A stretch of 64,000 bases of DNA from Chryseobacterium culicis (GCF_900108365.1 NZ_FNWQ01000001.1:1302001-1366000), one strand, 5' to 3'; shown: positions 17,885-26,978, counted from the stretch's first letter. Numbers and translations: made by a program. Notes: a model not told the origin generated them from the sequence alone.

Positions 17885-19393
17885 ATGATGAAAAAATACC
17901 TTATTTATATATCACTTTTGGGAGCACCGTTATACTGGGGCCAAAGCAAAGTGAATCAAATGTCCTCTTACCAGCAGAATCTGACGTTATCAGAAAAGGA
18001 AAACAGTGCTATGGCATTTGATGCTGATATGCAATTATCTGATGCAGAAATAACATTGGATCAAAAACTTTTTCAGCTTCGTCAACAGCTGATCAGTGAT
18101 ACAGAAGCAAAAAAAATATCGCTGTACAACAGTTCTTTTAACGAGTTAAAACCATTCATAGAAAGCAGCAGGCTGTATGAAATTCTTCAGACCATGCCGA
18201 AAGGAGGTTTGCTGCATACCCACAGCGGAGGAATCACAGATGTGAAGTGGATCATTTCGGCTGCCAGAAAATATCAGGAATGCTATGTGTATGATCAGAA
18301 AGACAATGATCAGTTCATATCCGGACAGCTTGGTTTCTTTGAAAAAGGAAAAGTCCCGGCCGGATTTGTAAACCTTGATAAAAAGCTGGCCTCAACGCCC
18401 GGTTTTGAAAAGGAACTGCAGGATCTTCTTACATTGAAGCGTGATAACCTTTGCGCTTATACAGATTATTGGATTGAATTTGAAAAACGTTTTAAAAGGA
18501 TCAGTCTGCTGCTTCCGTACCGGCCTTTCTTTAAGCAATATTACCAGAAAGGATTCCGGGATTTAATAAAAGACAATGTACAGCACGTGGAAATCAGGTA
18601 TATTTTTGATGAACTTTACGATTTTCAGCATGGGAAATATCCCTTGAAAACCACCATTACGGATCTGCAGGATATTCTTAAAGAAATTCATACATCTGAT
18701 CCGCAATTTACTTTGAAACTGATCTATTCAAGCTTTAAATTTTTAGATAACGAAAGTATTGAAAAACAGCTGGAAACGGCATTTGAAATGAAAAAGGAAT
18801 TTCCGGATATGATTTCAGGCTTTGATCTTGTGGCGGATGAAGCTGCAGGACATAATATCCATTTTTTTGAAAAAAGCTGGGCAAAAATGAACAGTCTCAG
18901 TCAAAAGTACGGCGTAGAACTGCCCCTTTTCCTTCATGCCGGGGAAAGCAATTCTATCCTGAATAAAAATGTTGTGGATGTAGCCCTGCTTAACAACAAA
19001 AGAATCGGTCACGGGCTGAATCTGATTTATTTCCCCAAAACAATGGAGCAGATCAGAAAACAGAATAAACTGGTGGAAGTAAGCCCTATCAGTAATCAGA
19101 TCCTGGGGTATGTGAGTGATCTGAGAAACCATCCTGCAAGAGTTTTACTAAGCAATGGAATACAATGTTCCATCAGCAGCGATGATCCTTCTGTATATGG
19201 ATACACCGGTCTCAGCTATGATTTCTGGGTAACACAGATCTACTGGGAACTGGATGTAAAAGCACTGAAAAAACTGGTTTTCAATTCTATCACCTATTCT
19301 TCTATGACTGATAACGAGAAAAAGAAAGCAGTATCTTATCTGAACCAGCAATGGAATGATTTTGTTCAGAAAACAAATCAGAAATTGAACTAA
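17885..19393 (+). CDS. Secreted adenosine deaminase-family enzyme
   Basis: A 502-residue metal-dependent hydrolase with a signal peptide (about residues 1-20, YWGQ). The ADA motifs are all present. The zinc-binding HxH is H111-T-H113 in MPKGGLLHTHSGG. HAGES carries the catalytic Glu and its neighbouring His. KRIGHG follows, and the final SSDDPSVYG holds the zinc and catalytic Asp pair. The long N-terminal extension and secretion signal match the ADGF/CECR1-like secreted branch rather than cytoplasmic ADA. The likely reaction is deamination of adenosine or deoxyadenosine outside the cytoplasm, for nucleoside scavenging. It stands alone; the gene downstream is convergent. Confidence 0.88.
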   Translation: MMKKYLIYISLLGAPLYWGQSKVNQMSSYQQNLTLSEKENSAMAFDADMQLSDAEITLDQKLFQLRQQLISDTEAKKISLYNSSFNELKPFIESSRLYEILQTMPKGGLLHTHSGGITDVKWIISAARKYQECYVYDQKDNDQFISGQLGFFEKGKVPAGFVNLDKKLASTPGFEKELQDLLTLKRDNLCAYTDYWIEFEKRFKRISLLLPYRPFFKQYYQKGFRDLIKDNVQHVEIRYIFDELYDFQHGKYPLKTTITDLQDILKEIHTSDPQFTLKLIYSSFKFLDNESIEKQLETAFEMKKEFPDMISGFDLVADEAAGHNIHFFEKSWAKMNSLSQKYGVELPLFLHAGESNSILNKNVVDVALLNNKRIGHGLNLIYFPKTMEQIRKQNKLVEVSPISNQILGYVSDLRNHPARVLLSNGIQCSISSDDPSVYGYTGLSYDFWVTQIYWELDVKALKKLVFNSITYSSMTDNEKKKAVSYLNQQWNDFVQKTNQKLN

Positions 19394-19416
19394 ATAAAAT
19401 TGCCCCTGAAAAGTAA

Positions 19417-19452
19417 AGCCGCATCACTGATTTCAATGATGCTGCTTTTTTT
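19417..19452 (+). terminator. Terminator of the adenosine deaminase gene
   Basis: AGCCGCATCA and TGATGCTGCT form a 10-bp stem with one mismatch around a 9-nt loop, followed by a run of T. It sits between two convergent genes and may also slow transcription from the minus-strand gene. Confidence 0.75.
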
Positions 19453-19461
19453 ACGGCTCAG

Positions 19462-20673
19462 CTACCTTTTAAATCTTACTCCAGACAATTCTTTTTTGAT
19501 AACAGCGCTCAGCTTTGACGGACTTACTTTAGTCACCATCAAAGACTCACAGCCATTGAAAACAGCAAAACGCTTTATCGTTTCCACAAAAGGTTTAAGC
19601 CATCTTTCTAAGCCAATAGCAGAGTTTTCAATATGCAGATGAATAAGCTCAAATTTCTTTTCTTTTCGGTGGGCTTTGCAATCAACCCTGCCGACGAACT
19701 GATCTCCAAACAGGATAGGAAGGCAGAAATAGCCGTATTGTCTTTTTTCTTTCGGAGTGTAGCATTCCAGGCGGAAATCAAAATCAAAGATCTGCCTGAT
19801 TCTATCCCGGTGGATAATTGCATTATCAAACGGAGACAGCAGCTGGATATGGGAATCTTTAAGTTCAAATGTCCTATCGGCAACATCGCTCCCAACAAAT
19901 ATAGAAGATAGTCCTCCTGTTTTAACCTGAGATATTAGTCCTTCTTCCAGCATGTTCTCTAAAACCTGACTGACATTTTTCTTTAGCTCATCTCCCTTCC
20001 TGAGATGGGTAATTTGTTTTACAGTAGTAAATCCATACGCCCGCAGATTGGTTTTTACCAGATATTCTGCCAGCTCCAATGGAGCAGGTTCTGTGGTATC
20101 AATAGAGGAAGGCAAAACTCTTTCGGCAAGATCATAAGTTTTCTGCATTCCTGAGCGTCCGCTGATCATCAGGTCTCCCTGCATGAAAAGTCTTTCGAGA
20201 GCGAGTTTGGCTGGCTTCCAGTTCCACCAGCTTCCTCCTTTCTGGCTTTCATTCTCAAAATCTCTTGCTCTTTTAGGTCCTTCATTACGGATCATATCTG
20301 TTACATAGCTCATCAATTTAGGATCGGCATTATAGTACCGGGATTCACCTCTTTTAATGGAGAGCATCTGAGGCAAAACATAGCGGAAATCCCGCATAGG
20401 AAGATAAGAAGCAGCATGAAACCAGTATTCAAATACTTTACGTTCTTCTACCAGTTCCTCAAGGTAATCAGCCTGGAAATCAGGAATTCTTGTCCAGAGC
20501 GTATGATGATGGGCCCTTTCCACCATAGACAAGGTGTCAATCTGCAGGTACCCGAGATGTTCCAAAGCATTCAAAACTGCGGTTTTTCCTGTTCCGAAAG
20601 GCGTGTCCTGTGTTAATCCCTGGCTTTCCAATGTTGCCAGTTTCAGGTGTTCCGTTGGCAGTTTCTTTTCCAT
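19462..20673 (-). CDS. Winged-helix protein of the YcaQ/AlkX crosslink-repair glycosylase family
   Basis: A 403-residue protein. Near the N-terminus is the family signature LGYLQIDTLSMVERAHHHTL, whose QxD (here QID) is the catalytic motif of YcaQ-type glycosylases. The next stretch, FEYWFHAASYLPMRDFRY, is also typical. Tandem winged-helix regions fill the middle, and the C-terminal part contains RDRIRQIFDFDFRLECYTPK. E. coli YcaQ unhooks interstrand DNA crosslinks. This homolog may repair bulky or crosslinked bases. It is a single gene, convergent with the adenosine deaminase. Confidence 0.85.
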   Translation of the reverse strand: MEKKLPTEHLKLATLESQGLTQDTPFGTGKTAVLNALEHLGYLQIDTLSMVERAHHHTLWTRIPDFQADYLEELVEERKVFEYWFHAASYLPMRDFRYVLPQMLSIKRGESRYYNADPKLMSYVTDMIRNEGPKRARDFENESQKGGSWWNWKPAKLALERLFMQGDLMISGRSGMQKTYDLAERVLPSSIDTTEPAPLELAEYLVKTNLRAYGFTTVKQITHLRKGDELKKNVSQVLENMLEEGLISQVKTGGLSSIFVGSDVADRTFELKDSHIQLLSPFDNAIIHRDRIRQIFDFDFRLECYTPKEKRQYGYFCLPILFGDQFVGRVDCKAHRKEKKFELIHLHIENSAIGLERWLKPFVETIKRFAVFNGCESLMVTKVSPSKLSAVIKKELSGVRFKR

Positions 20674-20779
20674 ATTGTATTCAGAGAAAACAGATTATAA
20701 TCTTTTTCAAATATAATGATTTAGCCGAAAAACACTGATCAGTATCTCCTGTAAAAATTCCGGGTAAACGGGTTAAAAA

Positions 20780-21763
20780 TTAATTGTTCTGTCGTTTATT
20801 CCGTTTTAATTCCCTTTCAATTTCATCCACATAGGGAAGGGGAGTAAGATAACTGTCTTCCATATATTTTCTGATACTTTCATCTGTTTTTTTGTTGATT
20901 TTCCTGATAAAAAGCTGGTTTCCGGATTTTAAAGATTCAATATAATGAGAGGTATTCTGTTCCGTCTGAAAAATAGATTTCTCAATGACCGCTCTTTTAT
21001 CATCATTGATAATAATGTCACTGAATGACGTATTCATAAGAACAGTCTGAAAAAAAGATTCTGCTGGTAAAAGGGTGTGGAGATAGTAATCCTCAAAATC
21101 CATCACCATTTTATTATTCGTTAAAAATGAACAGGTTTCTCTGGTGAAAATAAACCATTTTCCGCCGATATAAGGTGTCACATCTTTCATAAATGCTCTT
21201 TTGTAAATAAAGGTGGAGATCATATAAGCTAATTCTGTAAAATGATTTTGTATTCGCTGGAGGGTATCTGGCCTGTAAAACTTCTGGTCATAGTAGAAAA
21301 GATAATTTCGGCCCTTATTGAAAGTGAGAAATTTACGGATGATATTTTGTGATTTCAGGGGATAGTCTTCACCACTCAGATTAATAAAGTAATCCCATTC
21401 TTTGCTTACGTTTAAAAGAAATTCCATAGCATTCAGTTCAGCCTGAACCATGTTAAACCCTCCTGAAACAATATTCATGCTGTCCAGGATATAAGCATTG
21501 GGAAACTGAATGATATACTGCTGTATTTCTTCTACAAAATCAGGTTTGGCCTTTCTGTCAATATGGATAAGATAAAACTGATCCCTCGTATAAATCTTCT
21601 GAAACATGTCTTTAAATACTTCGGGTTTATGGTGTACCAAAATAAAATAAGCAATTCTTACATGCGGTGTGGGATGTGATTCCAGGGTTTGTGTGTGAGG
21701 ATTGGTTTGGGGAGAGGGGGTCTGCATTGTTCGGAGTTTAAAATCATCCGCGCTACCAAACAA
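20780..21763 (-). CDS. Core-2/I-branching-type glycosyltransferase (GT14)
   Basis: A 327-residue protein. The start of the domain reads RIAYFILVHHKPEVFKDMF, followed by DQFYLIHIDRKAKPDF and WDYFINLSGEDYPLKSQNII. These are the 'I-H-x-D', 'x-N-x-S-G-x-D-Y-P-L' signatures of GT14 beta-1,6-N-acetylglucosaminyltransferase-like enzymes. Later, YIGGKWFIFTRETCSFL matches 'G-S-x-W-x-x-L'. No transmembrane segment is evident, so it is probably cytoplasmic and acts on a surface glycan. The first 12 residues may not be translated, since a second ATG lies at 21727. No glycan cluster surrounds it. Confidence 0.85.
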   Translation of the reverse strand: MFGSADDFKLRTMQTPSPQTNPHTQTLESHPTPHVRIAYFILVHHKPEVFKDMFQKIYTRDQFYLIHIDRKAKPDFVEEIQQYIIQFPNAYILDSMNIVSGGFNMVQAELNAMEFLLNVSKEWDYFINLSGEDYPLKSQNIIRKFLTFNKGRNYLFYYDQKFYRPDTLQRIQNHFTELAYMISTFIYKRAFMKDVTPYIGGKWFIFTRETCSFLTNNKMVMDFEDYYLHTLLPAESFFQTVLMNTSFSDIIINDDKRAVIEKSIFQTEQNTSHYIESLKSGNQLFIRKINKKTDESIRKYMEDSYLTPLPYVDEIERELKRNKRQNN

Positions 21764-22174
21764 TTCTGTTTATTGGCAGAAGGTACGAATATATTTTTGA
21801 TAATCAATTAATTAAATAAAATTGTATTTGCTTTTTTTTATTGTAGGTTTGCAGAACATTTATAAAACAGGTCACTGCCTTTGCTATTCTGCATAGTTTA
21901 AAATCACATTTTTTTCTTTCAGTTTTGCTTTTTCAGCTACCAATTTGTAATCTTCGTTTCTGTGCTGAAACACGGGATTATAAAGTTCAATTGTAGATAA
22001 GAGCGATACGTTATTGCCGGCAATACGCAGTAGATTTAAGAATACTACTCCAGCCGAAGCAAGAAAAGATGAACAGAAAAAGAATATTCCTTATTTGTTT
22101 ATCATTATAACAGACCAATTCAGATTCTGATGTTCAGATTTGTTTGCCAACTACCGGGAAAACCGGAATTTATA
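21764..22174. other. Intergenic stretch with a gene remnant
   Basis: About 410 bp between the GT14 gene and the DEAD-box gene. It contains a start-less minus-strand reading frame (21884-22090, listed separately) and AT-rich spacer. No repeat or RNA gene was recognised. Confidence 0.4.
21884..22090 (-). pseudogene. Possible 3' remnant of an unrecognised gene
   Basis: On the minus strand 68 codons are open from just after a TAA (22091-22093) to a TAG (21884-21886), with no ATG in frame. The translation looks protein-like: a hydrophobic stretch (SAGVVFLNLLRIAGNN) followed by LLSTIELYNPVFQHRNEDYK and LVAEKAKLKEKNVIL. It could be the end of a gene whose 5' part was deleted, or chance. I do not recognise the family. 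Confidence 0.35.
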
Positions 22175-22891
22175 ATGAATTTTAAAAATTTAAACTTAAT
22201 CAATCCTATTATCCGGGCGGTGACAGAAGCAGGATATTCCAGGCCTACTGAAATACAGTATACTGCAATTCCGCATATTCTGGCGGGAAGAGATATTACA
22301 GCATGTGCAGAGACGGGCGCCGGAAAAACAGCCGCATTTGCGATGCCTATTTTGCAGCTGCTGAAAAGACAGACTCCGGATCATAAGGAAATTCGGACGT
22401 TAATTCTTAGCCCTACTTCGGAATTGGTGATTCAGATCGAAGAAAATCTTAAAATGTACAGTAAATATCTGCCATTATCTCTGCTTTCCATTTATGAAGG
22501 TACCTCTGTCGGAAGCCAGCTTGCAGCACTCAGAAAAAGAGTAGATGTTCTTGTGGCCACACCGGGAGGTCTTCTTGAGGTAGAGAATCAGAGACATATT
22601 GATCTCTCTAAAATTGAGCTTTTTGTTTTAGATGACGCAGATAAGATGCTTGATTTGGGATTCATTAATGAAGTAAAAAAAATTCTGAATCTGATCTCCA
22701 CCAAAAGACAAAACCTGTTTTTTTCTGCCACAATGCCGGGGAGTTTAAAATATTTTGCCAAAGGGATCCTGAATAACCCGGTCGAAGTTAGCGTGGATCC
22801 GGTTTCTTCCCTGGCAAGAACAGCGAAGCGTCCGGTTCTTAAAAATATTCAGAAGCTGATAGGCAGCACAATAGCCGTCAGATTATCATAA
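22175..22891 (+). CDS. DEAD-box RNA helicase-like protein lacking the helicase C domain
   Basis: I start at the ATG at 22175 (MNFKNLNLINPIIRAVTEAG) because it begins the Q-motif region; an upstream in-frame ATG adds 15 unrelated residues. The product is 238 residues. Visible motifs are Walker A AETGAGKT (45-52), PTSEL in place of PTREL, TPGG in place of TPGR, DDAD in place of DEAD, and SAT. The whole second RecA domain is missing. The last residues, VLKNIQKLIGSTIAV, resemble the extreme C-terminus of RhlE-type helicases, so an internal deletion of about 140 residues is likely. It is followed by a cold-shock gene. ATP binding is possible; helicase activity is unlikely. Confidence 0.75.
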   Translation: MNFKNLNLINPIIRAVTEAGYSRPTEIQYTAIPHILAGRDITACAETGAGKTAAFAMPILQLLKRQTPDHKEIRTLILSPTSELVIQIEENLKMYSKYLPLSLLSIYEGTSVGSQLAALRKRVDVLVATPGGLLEVENQRHIDLSKIELFVLDDADKMLDLGFINEVKKILNLISTKRQNLFFSATMPGSLKYFAKGILNNPVEVSVDPVSSLARTAKRPVLKNIQKLIGSTIAVRLS

Positions 22892-22943
22892 ATACAATCT
22901 GTAGCGTTTACAGATCATAATACACAATTTTAATACAATTACA

Positions 22944-23138
22944 ATGCAAGAAGGCACCGTAAAATTTTTCAATGAAGCCAAAGGCTTCGGTTTTATTACT
23001 CCGGCAGACGGAAGTAAAGACATATTTGTACATTCTTCAGGATTAAACACCAGAATGATCCGTGAGAATGATAAAGTAGTTTTTGATGTACAGAAAAGTG
23101 ATAAAGGTTTAAATGCTGTTAACGTAAAGTTCGCATAG
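22944..23138 (+). CDS. Cold-shock domain protein (CspA family)
   Basis: A 64-residue single cold-shock domain of the usual length. The RNA-binding motifs are RNP1 KGFGFIT and RNP2 DIFVHSS, with MQEGTVKFFNEAKG at the N-terminus. It binds single-stranded RNA and DNA and acts as an RNA chaperone in the cytoplasm. It lies 52 bp after the truncated DEAD-box gene on the same strand; such pairing is common because both act on RNA structure. A terminator-like hairpin follows at 23306-23332. Confidence 0.93.
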   Translation: MQEGTVKFFNEAKGFGFITPADGSKDIFVHSSGLNTRMIRENDKVVFDVQKSDKGLNAVNVKFA

Positions 23139-23305
23139 TTAAATCTTAATTGCAGGTATATTAATAACATGATTTGTGATATCAAGTCTCCTATTTTTAT
23201 ATTTTTTACCAATTCAAAAGTCCATGAAACTTTAGTCTCTGGATATAGGGTTTGAAAGAGCATTGATGTAATGTAAATTATTTTTTATTTTCATGATGTT
23301 CATTG

Positions 23306-23332
23306 ACCTCTTACTTTAAGTGAGAGGTTTTT
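23306..23332 (+). terminator. Terminator downstream of the cold-shock gene
   Basis: ACCTCTTACT and AGTGAGAGGT form a 10-bp stem with one G-T pair around a 3-nt loop, followed by TTTTT. It lies in the 340-bp gap between the cold-shock and MaoC genes. Nothing else was recognised in that gap. Confidence 0.75.
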
Positions 23333-23479
23333 CAGGAATTTTTAAAAAAATAAGGCAGTAATTGGTCTGAATATTGAAAGACTAACACTGAATTGCCGGT
23401 AACAAAATTATCAGACTTGATATTGATCATAATGATTACCATACCTGTATTGTAATACCTCAAAAGTTCAGAAAAGGAT

Positions 23480-23941
23480 ATGATTATTATTAATAATTTT
23501 AATGAGTATAAGTCTCTTGAAGGACAGATGTTGGGAGATTCTGCCTGGCACAGGATAGATCAGGATCAGATCAACAGGTTTGCAGATGCCACTTTGGATC
23601 ACCAGTGGATTCATACGGATCAGGAAAAAGCTGAAAAAGAAGGACCTTTTAAATCTACTATTGCGCATGGGTACTTAACACTGTCATTGATTCCCTGCCT
23701 CTGGAAACAGATTGCGGATGTAAGAAATGTAAAAATGGAGATCAATTACGGAATAGAAAACCTTAAATTCGGAGATGCAGTTCCTGTAAACAGTGAAGTA
23801 AAGCTGCAGGCAACCGTAAAATCCGTCACAGACCTCAGAGGAACTGTAAAAGCAGTTGTAGAAGCAAGGCTTTTAATTAAAGACCACAAAAAACCTGCCT
23901 ATACCGGAGATGTCATTTTTCTTTATCATTTTAAAGATTAA
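23480..23941 (+). CDS. MaoC-family dehydratase ((R)-specific enoyl hydratase type)
   Basis: A 153-residue single hot-dog domain. The catalytic Asp/His pair is visible in INRFADATLDHQWIHTDQEK, which matches 'F-A-x-x-T-x-D-x-x-x-I-H' of MaoC and PhaJ-like hydratases. The central hot-dog helix follows as STIAHGYLTLSLIPCLW. The family hydrates trans-2-enoyl thioesters to (R)-3-hydroxyacyl thioesters. It is a lone cytoplasmic gene and faces the MDR oxidoreductase convergently. No polyhydroxyalkanoate genes are nearby, so its substrate is open. Confidence 0.9.
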   Translation: MIIINNFNEYKSLEGQMLGDSAWHRIDQDQINRFADATLDHQWIHTDQEKAEKEGPFKSTIAHGYLTLSLIPCLWKQIADVRNVKMEINYGIENLKFGDAVPVNSEVKLQATVKSVTDLRGTVKAVVEARLLIKDHKKPAYTGDVIFLYHFKD

Positions 23942-23991
23942 TTTGCTTTCGGACCATCCAGATCTCAGCGTTAGTACTCCACAAATAAAAA

Positions 23992-24015
23992 AGCATCATT
24001 GAATACAATGATACT
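23992..24015 (-). terminator. Terminator of the MDR oxidoreductase gene
   Basis: On the minus strand AGTATCATTG and CAATGATGCT form a 10-bp stem with a 4-nt loop, followed by TTTTTTA. It lies between two convergent genes. Confidence 0.8.
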
Positions 24016-24030
24016 TTCAGCTGAATGCCC

Positions 24031-24993
24031 TTATAAGGTAAGAACAATTTTCCCGAATAAAGGATTTTCCCTTTTTGAATTCTCCATTCTCTGATGAGCG
24101 TTCTGAACATCTTCAAGCCGGTATCTACTGTCTATGACAGGTTTTATATGTCCGGTCTCAATTAACTCAGTAATATGATGAAGCTCATCCCTGCTTTGCC
24201 GGGTGAAAACAAAATGATACGTAGCGTTTTTTTCCCAGGCATTGATGAGATTTTGTGGCTGTGGAATATCAACCAGCGTTACAACAGAGCCATAATCAGC
24301 TAAAGCAAGCGGACTGTCAGAAAGTGTGCTTCCTCCTACAGTATCAATAATTACATCCACCCCTTTTCCGTCCGTATGTGATTGTATTTTTTTCATCCAG
24401 CTTTCTTTATGATGATCAATGACCACATCAGCTCCCAGATCCTTCAGCTTTTCATGTAAAATACTTTGCCCCGTGGTGTAGATAAAAGCGCCGAGTGATT
24501 TTGCTACCTGAATAGCCAGTGTTCCGACACCTCCCGCACCGCCGAGAATGAGAATGCTGTTGCCTTTTTGTAATTTTGCGCGTCCCACAAGCATTTCCCA
24601 AACAGTCCCTCCGATAAGCGGAATAGAAGCTGCTTCCTCATAGCTTATATTGTAAGGCATTCTTGATAACGAAGACTCGTCAGTAAGATGATATTCCGAA
24701 TAACTGCCCGAACTGCCAAAGCGGGGAGAATAATACACTTTATCGCCGGCTTTCCATTTTTTGACAGCTTCACCTACGGAAACAATATCACCAGCTATAT
24801 CATGACCCGTAATAACAGGCAGCTCAAAAAATGAGGCATAATCACCCCGTCTTATCTGATAATCGAGAGGATTAACAGACGTTGCTCTTACTTTTACCAG
24901 AACCTGAGTCGGATCTTTTATAACAGGAACAGGCATTTCCTCCAGCTGCAAAACTTCCGGCCCGCCATAGTTATTAATAACAATTGTTTTCAT
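24031..24993 (-). CDS. Zinc-independent MDR oxidoreductase (quinone oxidoreductase-like)
   Basis: A 320-residue NAD(P)H-dependent reductase of the medium-chain family. The N-terminal GroES-like domain contains VRATSVNPLDYQIRRGDYAS and GHDIAGDIVSVGEAV. The Rossmann domain carries ILILGGAGGVGTLAIQVAKS, the nucleotide-binding AGGVG motif. There is no Cys/His zinc set, which fits quinone oxidoreductases and enone reductases. It lies 41 bp downstream of the alpha/beta hydrolase on the same strand, so the two probably form one operon. The LysR gene upstream is the likely regulator. Confidence 0.88.
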   Translation of the reverse strand: MKTIVINNYGGPEVLQLEEMPVPVIKDPTQVLVKVRATSVNPLDYQIRRGDYASFFELPVITGHDIAGDIVSVGEAVKKWKAGDKVYYSPRFGSSGSYSEYHLTDESSLSRMPYNISYEEAASIPLIGGTVWEMLVGRAKLQKGNSILILGGAGGVGTLAIQVAKSLGAFIYTTGQSILHEKLKDLGADVVIDHHKESWMKKIQSHTDGKGVDVIIDTVGGSTLSDSPLALADYGSVVTLVDIPQPQNLINAWEKNATYHFVFTRQSRDELHHITELIETGHIKPVIDSRYRLEDVQNAHQRMENSKRENPLFGKIVLTL

Positions 24994-25034
24994 AATGAGG
25001 TATTTTTCTTATTTCTCAAAAGTTTAGTGGTGGC

Positions 25035-26018
25035 TTACTGCATTGAGACAGTGTCCATAAACTGAAGGATTTCAGCACCTATTTCTTCCGCGTTTGTCTC
25101 AAGGGCAAAATGTCCGGTATCATAAAATTTTAACCGGGCATCCGGAATATCCTTTTTATAAGCTTCAGCGCCCTGGGGAAGGAAATACGGGTCTTTGTTT
25201 CCCCAAACCAATAATAATTTTGGCTGGTACTTTCTGAAATATTCATGAAATTTTGGATATAAGGCTACGTTGCTTCTGTAATCTTTTACCAGATCCAGCT
25301 GGATCTCTATATTTCCTGGTCTGTCAAGAAATTTCTGATCAAGGGTGTAGGCTTCAGGGGCAATCAAAGAAGGATCAGAAACGCCGTGATGGTATTGAAA
25401 TAAGGTAATTTCTTTAGAAACAAAGCCTTGTAAAGCAAGGCGGTTGGCCTCTGTAGTTTCCTCCCAGTATTTCCGGATCGGGTTCCACTCATTGCTTAAT
25501 CCTTCTTCATAGGCATTCCCGTTTTGTGAAATGATACCTGTAATTTTCTCAGGATTGTTCATAGCAAGACGTAATCCTACCGGAGCTCCATAATCAAATA
25601 TATAGATGGCAAAACGTTTCATTTCCAGCTTATCTACAAATTTTTGTATCGTTTCCGAAAGGTTATCGAAGGTGTAGGAGAACTCATGATGATCCGGAGC
25701 ATCAGAATAACCGAATCCCGGCAGATCTGGAGCAATGACATGGTATTTTTTACTCAAAATCGGGATCAGGTTCCTGAACATATGAGATGATGTGGGATAT
25801 CCGTGCAGAAGAAGTATTGCGGGGGCATTAGCAGGACCTGCTTCTCTGTAAAACAGATTAAGGTTATTTACTTTAATGTTACGGTAATGGGTAGGATGGG
25901 TGTTTTCCATAATGTGATGATTTAAATGTAATGTCTGATTAGATTGAGCCATTGTCATATTACCCGTAAACAGGGCAACCGACAGGCCTGCAATCCATTG
26001 TTTTGAAATGATTCTCAT
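25035..26018 (-). CDS. Alpha/beta hydrolase with N-terminal signal (haloalkane dehalogenase/epoxide hydrolase-like)
   Basis: A 327-residue enzyme. Residues 1-24 look like a signal peptide (SVALFTGNMTMAQS), so it is probably exported, unusually for this subgroup. The oxyanion region is LLHGYPTSSHMFRNLIP. The nucleophile elbow is an aspartate type, IYIFDYGAPVGLRLA, as in haloalkane dehalogenases and epoxide hydrolases. The acid and base positions are GNKDPYF and DTGHFALET. An alternative cytoplasmic start at M36 (MENTHPTHYRNIKV) is plausible, because similar proteins begin there. It heads a two-gene unit divergent from LysR. Confidence 0.85.
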   Translation of the reverse strand: MRIISKQWIAGLSVALFTGNMTMAQSNQTLHLNHHIMENTHPTHYRNIKVNNLNLFYREAGPANAPAILLLHGYPTSSHMFRNLIPILSKKYHVIAPDLPGFGYSDAPDHHEFSYTFDNLSETIQKFVDKLEMKRFAIYIFDYGAPVGLRLAMNNPEKITGIISQNGNAYEEGLSNEWNPIRKYWEETTEANRLALQGFVSKEITLFQYHHGVSDPSLIAPEAYTLDQKFLDRPGNIEIQLDLVKDYRSNVALYPKFHEYFRKYQPKLLLVWGNKDPYFLPQGAEAYKKDIPDARLKFYDTGHFALETNAEEIGAEILQFMDTVSMQ

Positions 26019-26035
26019 TTATTTTTTTTGATATT

Positions 26036-26043
26036 CAAAATTA
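26036..26043 (-). promoter_or_regulatory. Bacteroidota -7 box (TAATTTTG) of the hydrolase operon
   Basis: On the minus strand TAATTTTG matches TAnnTTTG and lies 17 bp upstream of the hydrolase ATG. It is in the divergent intergenic region shared with the LysR gene. Confidence 0.5.
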
Positions 26044-26068
26044 ATGCGGATATTTGATTATTAAAAAC

Positions 26069-26082
26069 GATTAATTATAATC
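26069..26082. promoter_or_regulatory. Candidate LysR-type operator
   Basis: GATTA, 4 bp and TAATC form an inverted repeat in the middle of the 93-bp divergent region. A related tract (TGATTAATTA) follows 26 bp later. LysR proteins bind such dyads between their own gene and their target. The region is very AT-rich, so chance dyads are possible. Confidence 0.35.
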
Positions 26083-26111
26083 ATTTAAATCACTTTTAAT
26101 GATTAATTAAA

Positions 26112-26978
26112 ATGAATATACACGATTTAAAAATATTTGAAGCCGTAGCAGAAAGCGGAAGTTTTACAAAAGCTGCCACAATGATGTTTACGGTTCAGTC
26201 TAATGTTACAGCAAGAATAAAAAGTCTTGAAGAAGAGTTTAATGCCAAACTGTTTTCCCGTACTTCCAGAAGAGTAGAGCTTACTTCCGAAGGGATGATC
26301 CTGATGCAGTATTCTAAACAGATTCAGTATTTGGTGGAGGAAGCCAGACATAACATCCAAAGCGGTGATCCTATCAGAGGATGCCTGAAAATAGGCTGTA
26401 TAGAAACTACAATGGCACTCAAAGTTCCAGAGATCCTGCATATTTTTGATGAAAAATATCCCGGAATTGAGCTTGAATTTAAATCAGATACCAGAGATTC
26501 AATGCTATCTGATGTGGTGAATTATAATCTGGATGCAGCTTTTGTCTCGGCACCTGTGAATGTGAAAGGATTGGAGAAAATTTGTATCAAAGAAGAACAG
26601 CTTGTTATTCTTTCTTCCTCAAAAGGGCCGGGCCTGCAGACGCTTATTGCGAACGAACCATTAAAGATTGTAGTATTTGATGAAGGATGTATTTTCAGGG
26701 AAAGATTAGAATCCTGGTTAAGCCATAAAGGAATTCTGAATTACAAAAGTACAGTTCTGAACTCTATTGAAGGAATAATTAACTTTGTGGAAGCTGGTTT
26801 GGGAATCAGCATACTCCCTGAAGAAATTGTGTCTAAATACTACGCTGGAAGAGAAATTAAGACGTACGGACTGAATAAGCAGCTCGGTACCATGAACACA
26901 ATTCTTGTTTTTAGAAAAGATGGGGCACAGTCAAGAGCTTTGCAATGCTTTATTGATATGCATACAGAAATGGTGTGA
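26112..26978 (+). CDS. LysR-family transcriptional regulator
   Basis: A 288-residue protein of normal length. The N-terminal winged helix reads LKIFEAVAESGSFTKAATMM followed by SNVTARIKSLEEEFNAKLFS and RTSRRVELTSEG, a classic LysR pattern. The effector-binding domain is periplasmic-binding-protein-like, with GCLKIGCIETTMALKVPEIL at its start and EAGLGISILPEEI near its end. It is transcribed away from the hydrolase/reductase pair across 93 bp, the usual LysR-target arrangement. The effector is unknown and is perhaps the hydrolase substrate or product. Confidence 0.92.
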   Translation: MNIHDLKIFEAVAESGSFTKAATMMFTVQSNVTARIKSLEEEFNAKLFSRTSRRVELTSEGMILMQYSKQIQYLVEEARHNIQSGDPIRGCLKIGCIETTMALKVPEILHIFDEKYPGIELEFKSDTRDSMLSDVVNYNLDAAFVSAPVNVKGLEKICIKEEQLVILSSSKGPGLQTLIANEPLKIVVFDEGCIFRERLESWLSHKGILNYKSTVLNSIEGIINFVEAGLGISILPEEIVSKYYAGREIKTYGLNKQLGTMNTILVFRKDGAQSRALQCFIDMHTEMV

